64,000 nt of DNA from Armatimonadota bacterium (lineage in GTDB: Bacteria > Sysuimicrobiota > Sysuimicrobiia > Sysuimicrobiales > Kaftiobacteriaceae). The DNA is taken from the NCBI GenBank assembly GCA_031459765.1, contig JAVKHY010000004.1, forward strand, positions 1 through 64,000, in the 5' to 3' direction. Positions 44,766-53,583 of this stretch are shown here, piece by piece. The notes under the pieces were generated by a model. It was given only the letters and a program-made list of their open reading frames with translations. It did no database searches and was not told where the DNA came from. Position numbers and translations under genes: made by a program. Position 1 is the stretch's first letter, and each line of letters opens with the position of its first letter.

Positions 44766-47246
44766 ATGCGTTACGACGCCACCGCAATCGAGGCCAAGTG
44801 GCAGGCCCGGTGGGAGGCGGACCGGCTGTACCACGCCCCCGATTTCGATCCCCGGCCCAAGTGGTACTTCCTGACGATGTACCCCTATCCGTCGGGAGAC
44901 CTGCACATCGGGCACTGGTATGCCATGGCACCCTCGGACGCTGCGGCGCGCTTCCGGCGCATGCAGGGCTACAACGTGATGTTCCCCATCGGCTTCGACG
45001 CCTTCGGGCTGCCTGCGGAGAACGCCGCGATCCAGCACGGGATCCACCCGTACACCTGGACGATGGAGAACATCCAGCGCATGCGCCGCCAGCTGCGCTC
45101 CATGGGGGCGATGTGGGACTGGGACCGCGAAATCGTCACCTGCGACCCCGAGTACTACAAGTGGAACCAGTGGTTCTTCCTGCGGATGTACGAACGCGGC
45201 CTGGCCTATCGCGCTTTGGCGCCCGTGGACTGGTGCCCCCGCGACAACACGACGCTGGCCCGGGAGCAGGTGGTCGGAGAAGAGCGCGTCTGCGAGCGCT
45301 GCGGCACGCCGGTGGTGAAGAAGAACCTGGAGCAGTGGTTCCTGCGGATCACGGCCTACGCCGAGGAGTTGCTGAACTTCTCCGGCATCGAGTGGCCGGA
45401 GCGGGTGCGGGTGCTGCAGGAGAACTGGATCGGCCGCAGCCCCGGGGTGGAGTTCGAGCTGAAGGTCGCGGGTCACCCCGACGCCGGCTTCCGGGTGTTC
45501 ACGACACGGCCGGATACGGTGTACGGCATGACCTTTGCGGTCCTGGCCCCCGAGCATCCGCTGGTGGATCGCCTGACCACGCCGGAATGCAAGGCGGAGG
45601 TCGAGGCCTACAAGTTCAAGGCGGCGCGCACCTCCGACATCGAGCGGCTGTCCACGGAGAAGGAGCGGGACGGGGTGTTCATCGGAGCCTACGCGGTGAA
45701 CCCCATGAACCAGGAGAAGGTGCCGATCTTCATCGCCGATTACGTCCTGCTGACCTACGGGACGGGGGCGATCCAGGGCGTGCCGGCCCACGACGCCCGG
45801 GACTTCGCCTTCGCCCGCCGCTACGGCCTGCCCATTCCCGTCGTCGTCGCCCCGCCGGGCTGGGACGGGAGCCCGCTGCGCGAGGCGTATCTGGGCGAAG
45901 GGACGATGGTGAATTCGGGTCCCTTCAGCGGCCTGTCCTCCGCGAGGGGCTGGGAAGCCGTCGCCGACTATATGGAGCAGCACGGCATCGGCAAGAGAAC
46001 GGTCCACTACCGGCTGCACGACTGGCTGATCAGCCGGCAGCGCTACTGGGGGACGCCCATCCCGATCATCTACTGCCCGCAGTGCGGGACGGTGCCGGTG
46101 CCCGACAAGGACCTTCCCGTGACCCTGCCCATGGACGCCGAATTCCTGCCCACCGGCGAATCGCCTCTGAAACGCCACGAGGGCTTCCGGAGGGTGCGGT
46201 GTCCGACCTGCGGCGGTCCGGCCGAGCGCGAGACGGACACCATGGACACCTTCATCGACTCCTCCTGGTACCAGTACCGGTACGTCAGCCCCCACGAGGC
46301 CGGCCGTCCCTTCGACCCGGTCCGCGGGGCCTACTGGTTGCCCGTGGACCAGTACACCGGCGGCGTGGAACACGCCGTCATGCACCTGCTGTACACCCGC
46401 TTCTGGACAAAGGTGATGCGGGACCTGGGACTGGTCTCCTTCAGCGAGCCGATGCTGCGCCTGTTCAACCAGGGCGTTATCCTGGGCGAAGACGGAGAGA
46501 AGATGAGCAAGTCGCGGGGCAACGTGGTGAACCCCGACGACTACGTGCGCACCATGGGCGCCGACGTCGTGCGCACCTACCTGATGTTCATCGGTCCCTG
46601 GGAAGGCGGCGGTCCCTGGAACAGCCGGGGGATCGAAGGCGCCCAGCGGTTCCTGCAGCGCGTCATGGCGGTCGTGGGGTACGGCGATGCTTCCTCCTCC
46701 GGAGGGGACGCAGGGCGGGGATCGGGGCCGGCGGCGCCCCGCAGGCCCTCCGCGGAGGCCGTGCGCGAGCTGCGCCACTGGACCCACAAGACCATCAAAA
46801 AGGTCACGGAGGATCTGGAAGGGTTCCGCTTCAACACCGCCATCGCGGCGCTGATGGAGTTCGTGAACGAGCTGGGGCGGGTGAAGAGGATACTGGAGGG
46901 CACCCCGGCCTGGCGGGAGGCGGTCCGCACGCTGGTGTTGTTGCTGGCCCCCATCGCCCCCCACCTGAGCGAGGAGCTGTGGGCGCATCTGGGCGAGTCC
47001 TACAGCGTGCACCAGCAGCGGTGGCCGGCCTTCGACGCGGCGCTGGCCCGCGCGGAGACGGTCACCCTGGTGCTGCAGGTGAATGGCAGGGTCCGGGACC
47101 GCGTCCGGGTCCCCGCGGATCTGAACGAGGCCGAGGCCCGGGAACTGGCGCTGCGGAACGAACGGGTGCGCAAGTTCCTCGACGGCAAGGAGGCGGCGGC
47201 GGTCGTCGTGGTCCCGGGACGGCTGGTCAACGTCGTGACGCGGTGA
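44766..47246 (+). CDS. leuS: leucyl-tRNA synthetase LeuS
   Basis: It charges tRNA-Leu with leucine. The 826-residue protein has the HIGH motif in PSGDLHIGHW, zinc-type cysteines CERCGTP, the CP1 editing domain with TTRPDTVYGMTF and GTGAIQGVPAHDARD (editing residues intact), and the KMSKS loop EKMSKSRGN. The C-terminal anticodon and leucine-specific domains end with VVPGRLVNVV. ATG 44766 is preceded by GGGGAGG; GTG 44754 is possible. It lies in the T-box-controlled operon. Confidence 0.96.
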   Translation: MRYDATAIEAKWQARWEADRLYHAPDFDPRPKWYFLTMYPYPSGDLHIGHWYAMAPSDAAARFRRMQGYNVMFPIGFDAFGLPAENAAIQHGIHPYTWTMENIQRMRRQLRSMGAMWDWDREIVTCDPEYYKWNQWFFLRMYERGLAYRALAPVDWCPRDNTTLAREQVVGEERVCERCGTPVVKKNLEQWFLRITAYAEELLNFSGIEWPERVRVLQENWIGRSPGVEFELKVAGHPDAGFRVFTTRPDTVYGMTFAVLAPEHPLVDRLTTPECKAEVEAYKFKAARTSDIERLSTEKERDGVFIGAYAVNPMNQEKVPIFIADYVLLTYGTGAIQGVPAHDARDFAFARRYGLPIPVVVAPPGWDGSPLREAYLGEGTMVNSGPFSGLSSARGWEAVADYMEQHGIGKRTVHYRLHDWLISRQRYWGTPIPIIYCPQCGTVPVPDKDLPVTLPMDAEFLPTGESPLKRHEGFRRVRCPTCGGPAERETDTMDTFIDSSWYQYRYVSPHEAGRPFDPVRGAYWLPVDQYTGGVEHAVMHLLYTRFWTKVMRDLGLVSFSEPMLRLFNQGVILGEDGEKMSKSRGNVVNPDDYVRTMGADVVRTYLMFIGPWEGGGPWNSRGIEGAQRFLQRVMAVVGYGDASSSGGDAGRGSGPAAPRRPSAEAVRELRHWTHKTIKKVTEDLEGFRFNTAIAALMEFVNELGRVKRILEGTPAWREAVRTLVLLLAPIAPHLSEELWAHLGESYSVHQQRWPAFDAALARAETVTLVLQVNGRVRDRVRVPADLNEAEARELALRNERVRKFLDGKEAAAVVVVPGRLVNVVTR

Positions 47247-47301
47247 ACGGGAATCAGGCCCGCGAGGTGATGCCGTTGGAACTCGCCGGCGGCGGGTAGG
47301 G

Positions 47302-49677
47302 GCGACACCGTACGACTTCGCCGCCGTCGAAGCGCGCTGGCGGCGCCTCTGGGAGGCGCAGGCGCTGGACCGCACCCCCGACCCGTCGGCGCGGCCGAAG
47401 GCGTACATCCTCGATTTCTTCCCCTACCCTTCCGGGGAAGGTCTCTCCGTCGGTCACGCCAGAAACTACGTCCCCACCGACGTGCTGGCCCGTTACTTCC
47501 GGATGCGCGGGTACGCCGTCCTGCACCCCATGGGCTGGGACGCCTTCGGGCTGCCGGCCGAGAACGAGGCCCTGCTGCGCGGCCGCCATCCCCGGGAGAC
47601 CACCGCCCGCTACGCCGCCAACTACCGCCGGCAGCTGACCCGGCTGGGCTGCTCCTACGACTGGACGCGTGAGCTCATCACCAGCGATCCGGCGTTCTAC
47701 CGCTGGACCCAGTGGGGGTTCCTCCTACTGTACCGCCGCGGGCTGGCCTACCGGGCGACGGGTTGGCAGTGGTGGTGTCCCGCCTGCCGGACCATCCTGG
47801 CCAACGAGCAGGTCGTCCAGGGGCGGTGCTGGCGTCACGGGGATACGCCGGTGGAACGGCGGGCCCTCGAGCAGTGGTACGTGCGCACCACCGCCTATGC
47901 CGAGCGGCTGCTGCGCGATCTGGACCGGCTGGACTGGCCCGAACACATCAAGACCATGCAGCGCAACTGGATCGGCCGGTCGGAGGGGGCGGAGATTCGC
48001 TTTGGAATTCGGGGCGAACCGGGGGCGATCACCGTCTTCACGACGCGGCCACAGACGCTGTCGGGCGCCGCGTTCATCGCGCTGGCTCCGGAGCATCCGC
48101 AGGCGACGGCCTTGAGCGCCGCGGATCGGCGCGAGGAGGTCGCGCGATTCGTCTCGGAAGCGCTGCGCCGCACGGAGATCGAGCGTCAGGCAGGCGCCTC
48201 TGTCCGGGGAGTCTTCACCGGCGCCTACGCCGCGCATCCGTTGACCGGCCGGCCCCTGCCGGTCTATGTGGCGGATTACGTGCTGGCGCAGTACGGGGAG
48301 GGGGCCGTGATGGGCGTCCCGGCGGCCGATGCGCGCGATGCCGCCTTCGCCCGGCGGCATGCCCTGCCGGTTCTCCCGGTGGATGGGACGGCGACCGCCG
48401 AGGCGGTGCTGGCCGACTTGGCCCGGGCTGGCGCCGGCGGTCCGGCAGTGCGCTACCGCATGCGGGACTGGCTGATCAGCCGCCAGCGCTACTGGGGCGC
48501 TCCCATCACCATCGTGTACTGCGCGCACTGCGGGACCGTGCCGGTTCCCGACGACCAGCTGCCGGTCCGGCTCCCCGAGGTGGCACATTACGTCGCTGCG
48601 GGAACGGGGCGCTCACCGCTGGACGCGATCCCCGAGTTCGTCCGGACCGTATGCCCGCGCTGCGGCGGCCCGGCCGAGCGGGAGACCGACACCCTGGACG
48701 GGTTTGCCGACTCCAACTGGTACTTTCTGCGCTTCGCCGATCCCCGCTGGCCGCACGGTCCGTGGAATCCCGACGCGGTCGCCTACTGGCTGCCCGTGGA
48801 CTGGTACGTCGGCGGGGCGGAGCACGCCGTCATGCACCTCCTCTACGCGCGCTTCTTCACCAAGGTCCTCTATGATGCGGGGATGCTGGCGTTCGACGAA
48901 CCGTTTGTCCGGCTGCGCAGCCAGGGCAGCGTGCTCTCGCCCGTGGACGGGGCGCGGATGAGCAAGTCGCGCGGGAACGTGGTCACTCCGGACGAGGTGG
49001 CCGCCGTCTACGGGGCCGACGCCCTGCGCCTGGCCGTGATGTTCATCGGTCCCTTCGATCAGGACGTGACCTGGGACCCGGAGGCGGCGGTCGGGGCGGC
49101 CCGCTTCCTGCGGCGTCTGCACAGGCTGGTCGGCCGTGCGGCACGCGCCGAGCCGCGGTCCGAGGATCCCCCTCAGGCCCAGGCCGCAGTCAGGCGTCTG
49201 CGGCGCGCCGGCCGGAAGCTGGGTGAACTGATCGAGGCATTCCGCTGCAACGTCCTGGTCGCCGAACTGATGACCGTGCTCAACGATCTTGAAGCCTTGG
49301 AGGGTGCCTGTCGCGGATCGCCCGCGTGGCGGCAGACCATGGTGGACCTGACGAGGCTTATCGCCCCCGTCGCGCCGTTTCTGGCCGAAGAAGCCTGGGC
49401 CATGCTGGGGCAGACCGGAAGCGTGCATCGGACCTCCTGGCCCGAGGGCGGGACGGCTCCCGGCGACGAAAGGGAAGCCACCATCGTCATTCAGGTGGAC
49501 GACCGGGTGCGCGATCGCCTGACCGTCGCGCAGGTCCACGATCGGAATGCGCTCGTCGAGCATGCCGGCCGGCGGCCGCGTGTCCGGGCGGCCCTCCGAG
49601 GGCGGGAGATCGCCGACGTGATCGTCGTCCCCGGCCGGGTCGTCAACTTCGTCACCCGTGGGGACTCGGGCGCGTGA
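47302..49677 (+). CDS. divergent second leucyl-tRNA synthetase paralogue (start unresolved)
   Basis: A LeuRS-like protein of about 790 residues. Coding similarity begins near 47308 (YDFAAVEARWRRLWEAQ) and includes an altered HIGH region, PSGEGLSVGHARNY, but this frame has no ATG, GTG or TTG between an in-frame stop at 47236 and GTG 47482. A start at GTG 47482 would remove the HIGH motif. KMSKS is ARMSKSRGN. The editing domain has TTRPQTLSG and VPAADARD where LeuS has TTRPDT and VPAHDARD, so editing may be weak. ATG 47270 in another frame would join after one extra base near 47296. It may be an active variant, a specialised paralogue or decaying. Confidence 0.75.
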   Translation, partial: ATPYDFAAVEARWRRLWEAQALDRTPDPSARPKAYILDFFPYPSGEGLSVGHARNYVPTDVLARYFRMRGYAVLHPMGWDAFGLPAENEALLRGRHPRETTARYAANYRRQLTRLGCSYDWTRELITSDPAFYRWTQWGFLLLYRRGLAYRATGWQWWCPACRTILANEQVVQGRCWRHGDTPVERRALEQWYVRTTAYAERLLRDLDRLDWPEHIKTMQRNWIGRSEGAEIRFGIRGEPGAITVFTTRPQTLSGAAFIALAPEHPQATALSAADRREEVARFVSEALRRTEIERQAGASVRGVFTGAYAAHPLTGRPLPVYVADYVLAQYGEGAVMGVPAADARDAAFARRHALPVLPVDGTATAEAVLADLARAGAGGPAVRYRMRDWLISRQRYWGAPITIVYCAHCGTVPVPDDQLPVRLPEVAHYVAAGTGRSPLDAIPEFVRTVCPRCGGPAERETDTLDGFADSNWYFLRFADPRWPHGPWNPDAVAYWLPVDWYVGGAEHAVMHLLYARFFTKVLYDAGMLAFDEPFVRLRSQGSVLSPVDGARMSKSRGNVVTPDEVAAVYGADALRLAVMFIGPFDQDVTWDPEAAVGAARFLRRLHRLVGRAARAEPRSEDPPQAQAAVRRLRRAGRKLGELIEAFRCNVLVAELMTVLNDLEALEGACRGSPAWRQTMVDLTRLIAPVAPFLAEEAWAMLGQTGSVHRTSWPEGGTAPGDEREATIVIQVDDRVRDRLTVAQVHDRNALVEHAGRRPRVRAALRGREIADVIVVPGRVVNFVTRGDSGA

Positions 49678-49689
49678 TCGAGACCTGAT

Positions 49690-50055
49690 CTACCGCGGTT
49701 CCTGTCCGGGCCAGGCGCGCGCCGCCTGCACGGCTTCCGATTCGGAGGCGAAGACCGGGAAGACTTCGTGCAGTCCGGTGATGGTGAAGATCTTCTCGAT
49801 CTGCGGCTGGTTGTAGACCAGGGCCACCGTCCCTCCGGCGTCTTTCGCCTGCTTGAAGGCCGAGGTCAGGACGGAGAGGGCGGTGCTGTCGAGGTAGGTG
49901 GTCTGCAGGAGGTTGACCACGAGCCGAACGCGCCCGTCGGCCATCGCCTCCTGGAGGGCCGCGCGCAGCCGGGGCGAGGTGTAGATGTCGAGCTCCCCCT
50001 GGACGTCCAGGATCTCCACGCCAGTCTCCGAGCGGCGGTGCAGGTGGACCTCCAT
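49690..50055 (-). CDS. STAS-domain anti-sigma factor antagonist
   Basis: The 121-residue protein starts MEVHLHRRSE and has the SpoIIAA-like fold: GELDIYTSPRLRAAL, LVVNLLQTTYLDSTALSVL with the conserved serine that partner kinases phosphorylate, and TGLHEVFPVF. Such proteins release a sigma factor by binding its anti-sigma kinase. No RsbW-type kinase is adjacent. ATG 50055 follows GGGAGAGGGAG. It is convergent with the second leuS gene, 12 nt away. Confidence 0.85.
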   Translation of the reverse strand: MEVHLHRRSETGVEILDVQGELDIYTSPRLRAALQEAMADGRVRLVVNLLQTTYLDSTALSVLTSAFKQAKDAGGTVALVYNQPQIEKIFTITGLHEVFPVFASESEAVQAARAWPGQEPR

Positions 50056-50281
50056 GGCGCTCCCTCTCCCGCGCGGTGGTGGATTCGCCACGGCGCGTGA
50101 TGCTCCTTGCCCGGTCGGCTGCGGCGTCCAAAGCCTCCGACCGCCGGCCAGGCCCGGTCGGGCCGAGCGAGCAGTCGGCCCATCTGGGGGGTCCAGGAGG
50201 CGAGACCACACGTGGTACAGTGGGCCCGGCACTCTCGTGCCTATGGCCGCGCGATCAGGCAGGGTGGAGGGCGGGGGACCG

Positions 50282-50848
50282 GTGCGGTGGACCCGAGCGG
50301 AGCAGCTGCTGGTTCTCGTCTCCTCCGGAGCGGTGATCGCGGGCATCGCCGTCCTCGTCTTTGTTCAGCGACCGGCTCCGGCCGTGCGCATCTTCGAGGC
50401 GCCTCCGGCGGCCGAGGTGGTGGTTCAGGTGGACGGCGCGGTGGTCCGTCCGGGGCTCTACCGCCTGCCGGCGGGGTCGCGGACGGAGGACGCCGTCCGG
50501 GCCGCCGGCGGCCTCTCTCCGGCCGCGGACTCTGAGGGGATCAACCGCGCCCGGCTGCTTCGGGACGGCGAGCGGGTGACGGTTCCCTATCGGGGGGCGG
50601 GATCGTCGCTCCTGACGGCGGGCGCTCCGCGGGACGGCGCCGCCTCCGCCTTGCCGCCCGTGGATCTGAACCGTGCCTCCGCCGCCGAACTGGAGGGGTT
50701 GCCCGGGATTGGTCCGGTGCTGGCGCGCCGGATCATCGCCCACCGGGACCGCAACGGCCGCTTCCACCGGCTGGAAGATCTGCTTGAGGTCCAGGGAATC
50801 GGGCCGAAACTCCTGGCCCGCCTGCGGCAGCGCGTTGTGCTACGATGA
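50282..50848 (+). CDS. ComEA-like DNA-binding protein
   Basis: The 188-residue protein has an N-terminal membrane anchor (VLVSSGAVIAGIAVLVFV), an SLBB-type domain (VVVQVDGAVVRPGLYRLP), and two helix-hairpin-helix motifs (DLNRASAAELEGLPGIGP and LEDLLEVQGIGPKLL) as in the DNA receptor ComEA. It would bind incoming DNA outside the membrane. comEC is not next to it; an ECF sigma gene overlaps its end. GTG 50282 follows a GGAGGGCGGGGG stretch; ATG 50243 would add 13 residues. Confidence 0.85.
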   Translation: MRWTRAEQLLVLVSSGAVIAGIAVLVFVQRPAPAVRIFEAPPAAEVVVQVDGAVVRPGLYRLPAGSRTEDAVRAAGGLSPAADSEGINRARLLRDGERVTVPYRGAGSSLLTAGAPRDGAASALPPVDLNRASAAELEGLPGIGPVLARRIIAHRDRNGRFHRLEDLLEVQGIGPKLLARLRQRVVLR

Positions 50849-51525
50849 CTGGTGTCGAATCGGGAACTTCAGCCTGCCGGCGCTCGTATGCCCAGGCGAG
50901 GGCGCCGGAGGGCTGGCACGGAGCATCCGTGGACTCATCCGACTCCCCGCCGGCCGGTACCGCTCGAGAGATCGAGGCCTTCGAGGCACTGCTCCGGCGG
51001 TACGGCCGCCGGATCTACCAGCTGGCCTACCGGATGGCCGGCAACGAGGCCGACGCCAGCGACCTCACTCAGGAGGCATTCATCCGCGTCTGGCGGGCCT
51101 TTCGCCGGATCGATCCGGAGGCGAACCTGGAGAGCTGGTTGTACCGGATCGTCACCAACCTGTACATCGACCTGCTCCGGCGGCGTCCCAGGGTGCGCCT
51201 CGAGTCGCTCGACGTCCCGGTGCGGACGCCCAAGGGCGACGAGGTGAGGCGCGAGATCCCGGACGAAAGGTCCGATCCGGCGGAGGCGGTCCTCGGCCGG
51301 CGCCTGGACGTCGAGATCCAGCGGGCGCTCGTCGCGCTCGGTCCCGAGCTTCGGATGGTGGTGGTGTTGAGCGACATCGAGGGGCAGTCCTATGAGGAGA
51401 TCAGCGCAACGCTGCGGATTCCGATCGGCACGGTGAAGTCCCGGCTGCACCGAGCCCGGCGGATCCTGCAGGGGCGTCTCGCCCACCTCATGCTCAAGGC
51501 CGGCCCCGGCGGGGAGCAGCGATGA
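50845..51525 (+). CDS. ECF (RpoE-type) sigma factor
   Basis: The 226-residue protein has sigma region 2 (IYQLAYRMAGNEADASDLTQ then EAFIRVWRAF) and region 4 (GQSYEEISATLRIPIGTVKS and RLHRAR), separated by a charged linker. The first 40 residues are atypical, so GTG 50929 may be the true start; ATG 50845 gives a 4-nt overlap with the previous gene. It is followed by its likely anti-sigma factor in an overlap, forming a standard envelope-stress module. Confidence 0.92.
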   Translation: MTGVESGTSACRRSYAQARAPEGWHGASVDSSDSPPAGTAREIEAFEALLRRYGRRIYQLAYRMAGNEADASDLTQEAFIRVWRAFRRIDPEANLESWLYRIVTNLYIDLLRRRPRVRLESLDVPVRTPKGDEVRREIPDERSDPAEAVLGRRLDVEIQRALVALGPELRMVVVLSDIEGQSYEEISATLRIPIGTVKSRLHRARRILQGRLAHLMLKAGPGGEQR

Positions 51526-52034
51526 CGCACGCCAGGATTTCGCGTCAGCTGTCGGCGTATCTCGACGGCGAGCTGGAGCCCGACGCCGTCCGCGAGGTGG
51601 AAGCCCATCTCACGGTCTGCGGAGCCTGCCGGGGGGAGCTGGGGGGATTGCGGCAGGTCAAGGCCATGCTGGCCAGCCTCCCCGAGATCGCGCCGCCTGA
51701 GGAGGTCTGGCAGGGACTTCGTCGGCGGATGGAGCGCGAGCCGCCGTCCGGCTGGCGGCCAGCGCTGCGAGAGGCGCTGCGCTCGACGGTCCGCCGGCCG
51801 GCCCTGGCGATCGCCGCGGCGGCGCTGATCATCCTGCTGGCGGCGTTCCCCGTGGTGAAGGGACGGCGTGATCGGTTGCAGGCGGCGGACATCGGCGTGG
51901 ACCTGTACCTGCGCGAGCACGCCCTGCTCTCCTCCGCCGATCCCTTCGTCGATCCGGCCTACCTGGGCCTGCTGATCGGCGACGCCAACCGTGCGCTGGC
52001 CGGCGCACGCCGCGTCATCGAGGAAGGGCCGTGA
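51522..52034 (+). CDS. zinc-finger anti-sigma factor (ZAS type)
   Basis: The 170-residue protein has an N-terminal zinc-binding HXXXCXXC motif in EAHLTVCGACRGEL, a helical sigma-binding region, one membrane helix near residue 100 (PALAIAAAALIILLAAFPVV) and a short outer domain. It should hold the ECF sigma factor at the membrane until signalled. It overlaps both neighbours by 4 nt. Confidence 0.88.
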   Translation: MTHARISRQLSAYLDGELEPDAVREVEAHLTVCGACRGELGGLRQVKAMLASLPEIAPPEEVWQGLRRRMEREPPSGWRPALREALRSTVRRPALAIAAAALIILLAAFPVVKGRRDRLQAADIGVDLYLREHALLSSADPFVDPAYLGLLIGDANRALAGARRVIEEGP

Positions 52035-53134
52035 CACCTCCGCGCCGTCCCGTGGCCCGTGGGGCCCTGATCCTGGCGCTCGTCCTGTCCCTGACCGCCG
52101 CGTGGGGGTCTCCGTCGCCCGCCGCTGCTCCGGCCTCGCCGCCGCCGCCCGCGGCGGCGGAACCGACGTTCCCGGACCGGGCGTCGCTGCCGCCGGCACG
52201 CGAAGTGCTGCGCCTGATGCTGGCCGCCCCGGCGATCGTGGACTACGAGGGGACGAAGATCATCTCCACGGTGCGGGGCGCGAGGGCCGAGACGGTAACA
52301 ATCCTGGAGGCGTACAAGCGGCTGGGGCGCCTCCGCCTGGAGTTCCTGTCGCCCGAATCGGTGAGCGGCCGGCTCGTCGTCGACGACGGCCTGAGCGCCT
52401 GGCAGTACGAGCCCGCGCTGCATCTCGTGATCCGGGGGCCGTCCTTTGTGCAGGGGCGGGCGCGTCCGGAGCGTGCCGACGAGATCCTCCGGCGCTACCG
52501 GGTGGCGGTGGTGGGCCGGGAGGCGGTGATCGGACGCGACACGGTGGTGCTGGCGCTGGCGCCCGGAGCGACCGGAAGCGACCGCCGCCTGTGGGTCGAT
52601 GAGGGCACGGGCGTGATCCTGCGTGCTGAGGAGCGCGACGCGAGCGGCGAGATCGTCTACACCAGCTACTTCAGCCGCATCAGTTACAGCATCAACCTCC
52701 CGGTTCCGCTGTTCCGCTTTCGCCAGCCGGCCGGAGCGAAGGTGCTCAACATCTTCGTCTCCGGCGATCCGGTCGCCTCGGCCGAGGACCTCCGGGCACG
52801 GGCGGGAAAGGGCGTGGTCATTCCCTCCAGGCTCCTCCAGTTTGCCTTTCGCGACGGGCGCGTGGCCCGTCACGGCGCCTTGGCCGCGGTGGCGCTGAGC
52901 TATACCGACGGGGTGGGCGGCGTGGTCACCCTGTTCCAGACACCCACCGCCCGGATGGCCTTCCCCACTGTGGGCCGCGCGATCCCCCTTGGCGGGGGGC
53001 GGGGCAGGATTCTGGACGTCGGTTACTTTCGCGTCCTCCTGTGGCAGTCGCAGGGCATGAACTTCGCGCTGCTGGGGAATGTGCCGGTGGCGGCGCTTGT
53101 GGCGATGGCGGCGCAGATCGCTCCGCCGCGCTAG
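52031..53134 (+). CDS. RseB/MucB-like envelope sensor protein
   Basis: The 367-residue protein has a signal peptide (GALILALVLSLTAAWGS), a Pro/Ala-rich segment, and a LolA-like beta-domain: DYEGTKIISTVRG, LRLEFLSPESVSGRLVVDDG, WQYEPALHLVIRG and GRDTVVLALAP. This is the pattern of RseB/MucB, which bind lipids or misfolded envelope proteins and control the anti-sigma factor. GTG 52031 overlaps the anti-sigma gene, so sigma, anti-sigma and sensor form one unit. Confidence 0.8.
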   Translation: MTPPRRPVARGALILALVLSLTAAWGSPSPAAAPASPPPPAAAEPTFPDRASLPPAREVLRLMLAAPAIVDYEGTKIISTVRGARAETVTILEAYKRLGRLRLEFLSPESVSGRLVVDDGLSAWQYEPALHLVIRGPSFVQGRARPERADEILRRYRVAVVGREAVIGRDTVVLALAPGATGSDRRLWVDEGTGVILRAEERDASGEIVYTSYFSRISYSINLPVPLFRFRQPAGAKVLNIFVSGDPVASAEDLRARAGKGVVIPSRLLQFAFRDGRVARHGALAAVALSYTDGVGGVVTLFQTPTARMAFPTVGRAIPLGGGRGRILDVGYFRVLLWQSQGMNFALLGNVPVAALVAMAAQIAPPR

Positions 53135-53178
53135 CGGGGCAGGGTTGGCTGCGGGCGGCCCGAACTCCATAGCCTGTC

Positions 53179-53475
53179 GTGCATCTCCGCGAGTTCCAGG
53201 AGATCATCCGGGCGACCTACGGGGCCCGCGACCGCGCCCGCGGTGCCGATGCCACCTTCCGCTGGCTGGCCGAAGAGATCGGAGAACTCGCTCAGGCCCT
53301 GCGGAAGGGTGATCCTCAGGCGCTGCGGGAGGAGTTTTCCGACGTCCTGGCCTGGACGGTCAGTCTGGCGGGGTTGTGCGGGGTGGACGCTGAAGACGCC
53401 GTCTCGCGCTACGCCGCAGGTTGTCCCAAGTGCGGCCACATCCCCTGCGACTGTCCCGGCGAACAGCGGGGGTGA
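53179..53475 (+). CDS. MazG-like nucleotide pyrophosphohydrolase with cysteine-rich tail
   Basis: The 98-residue protein has the single MazG domain with the metal-binding motif WLAEEIGELAQAL and EEFSDVLAW, and cuts nucleoside triphosphates to monophosphate and pyrophosphate. Its C-terminus CPKCGHIPCDCPG has four cysteines that could bind zinc, an uncommon addition. GTG 53179. It converges on the polyamine genes. The 53476-53583 gap holds only a short tandem duplication. Confidence 0.82.
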   Translation: MHLREFQEIIRATYGARDRARGADATFRWLAEEIGELAQALRKGDPQALREEFSDVLAWTVSLAGLCGVDAEDAVSRYAAGCPKCGHIPCDCPGEQRG

Positions 53476-53550
53476 CCGTCCCGCCGCTCCCCCGGGGCTC
53501 CGCTGCCCTTGTTCCGGCGCGGACCGGCCCGCCACGGGGCGCTCCGCTCC

Positions 53551-53580
53551 GCCGGGGGGCGGACGGCCGGGGGGCGGACG
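53551..53580 (+). repeat. 15-bp exact tandem duplication
   Basis: GCCGGGGGGCGGACG occurs at 53551-53565 and again at 53566-53580, between the convergent mazG-like and speB-like genes. Confidence 0.8.
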
Positions 53581-53583
53581 TCT

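Noticed and set aside
49985-50281. Upstream extension of the ComEA-like frame back over the STAS gene
   Set aside because: The extension is antisense to a well-supported STAS protein, and the membrane anchor begins shortly after GTG 50282.
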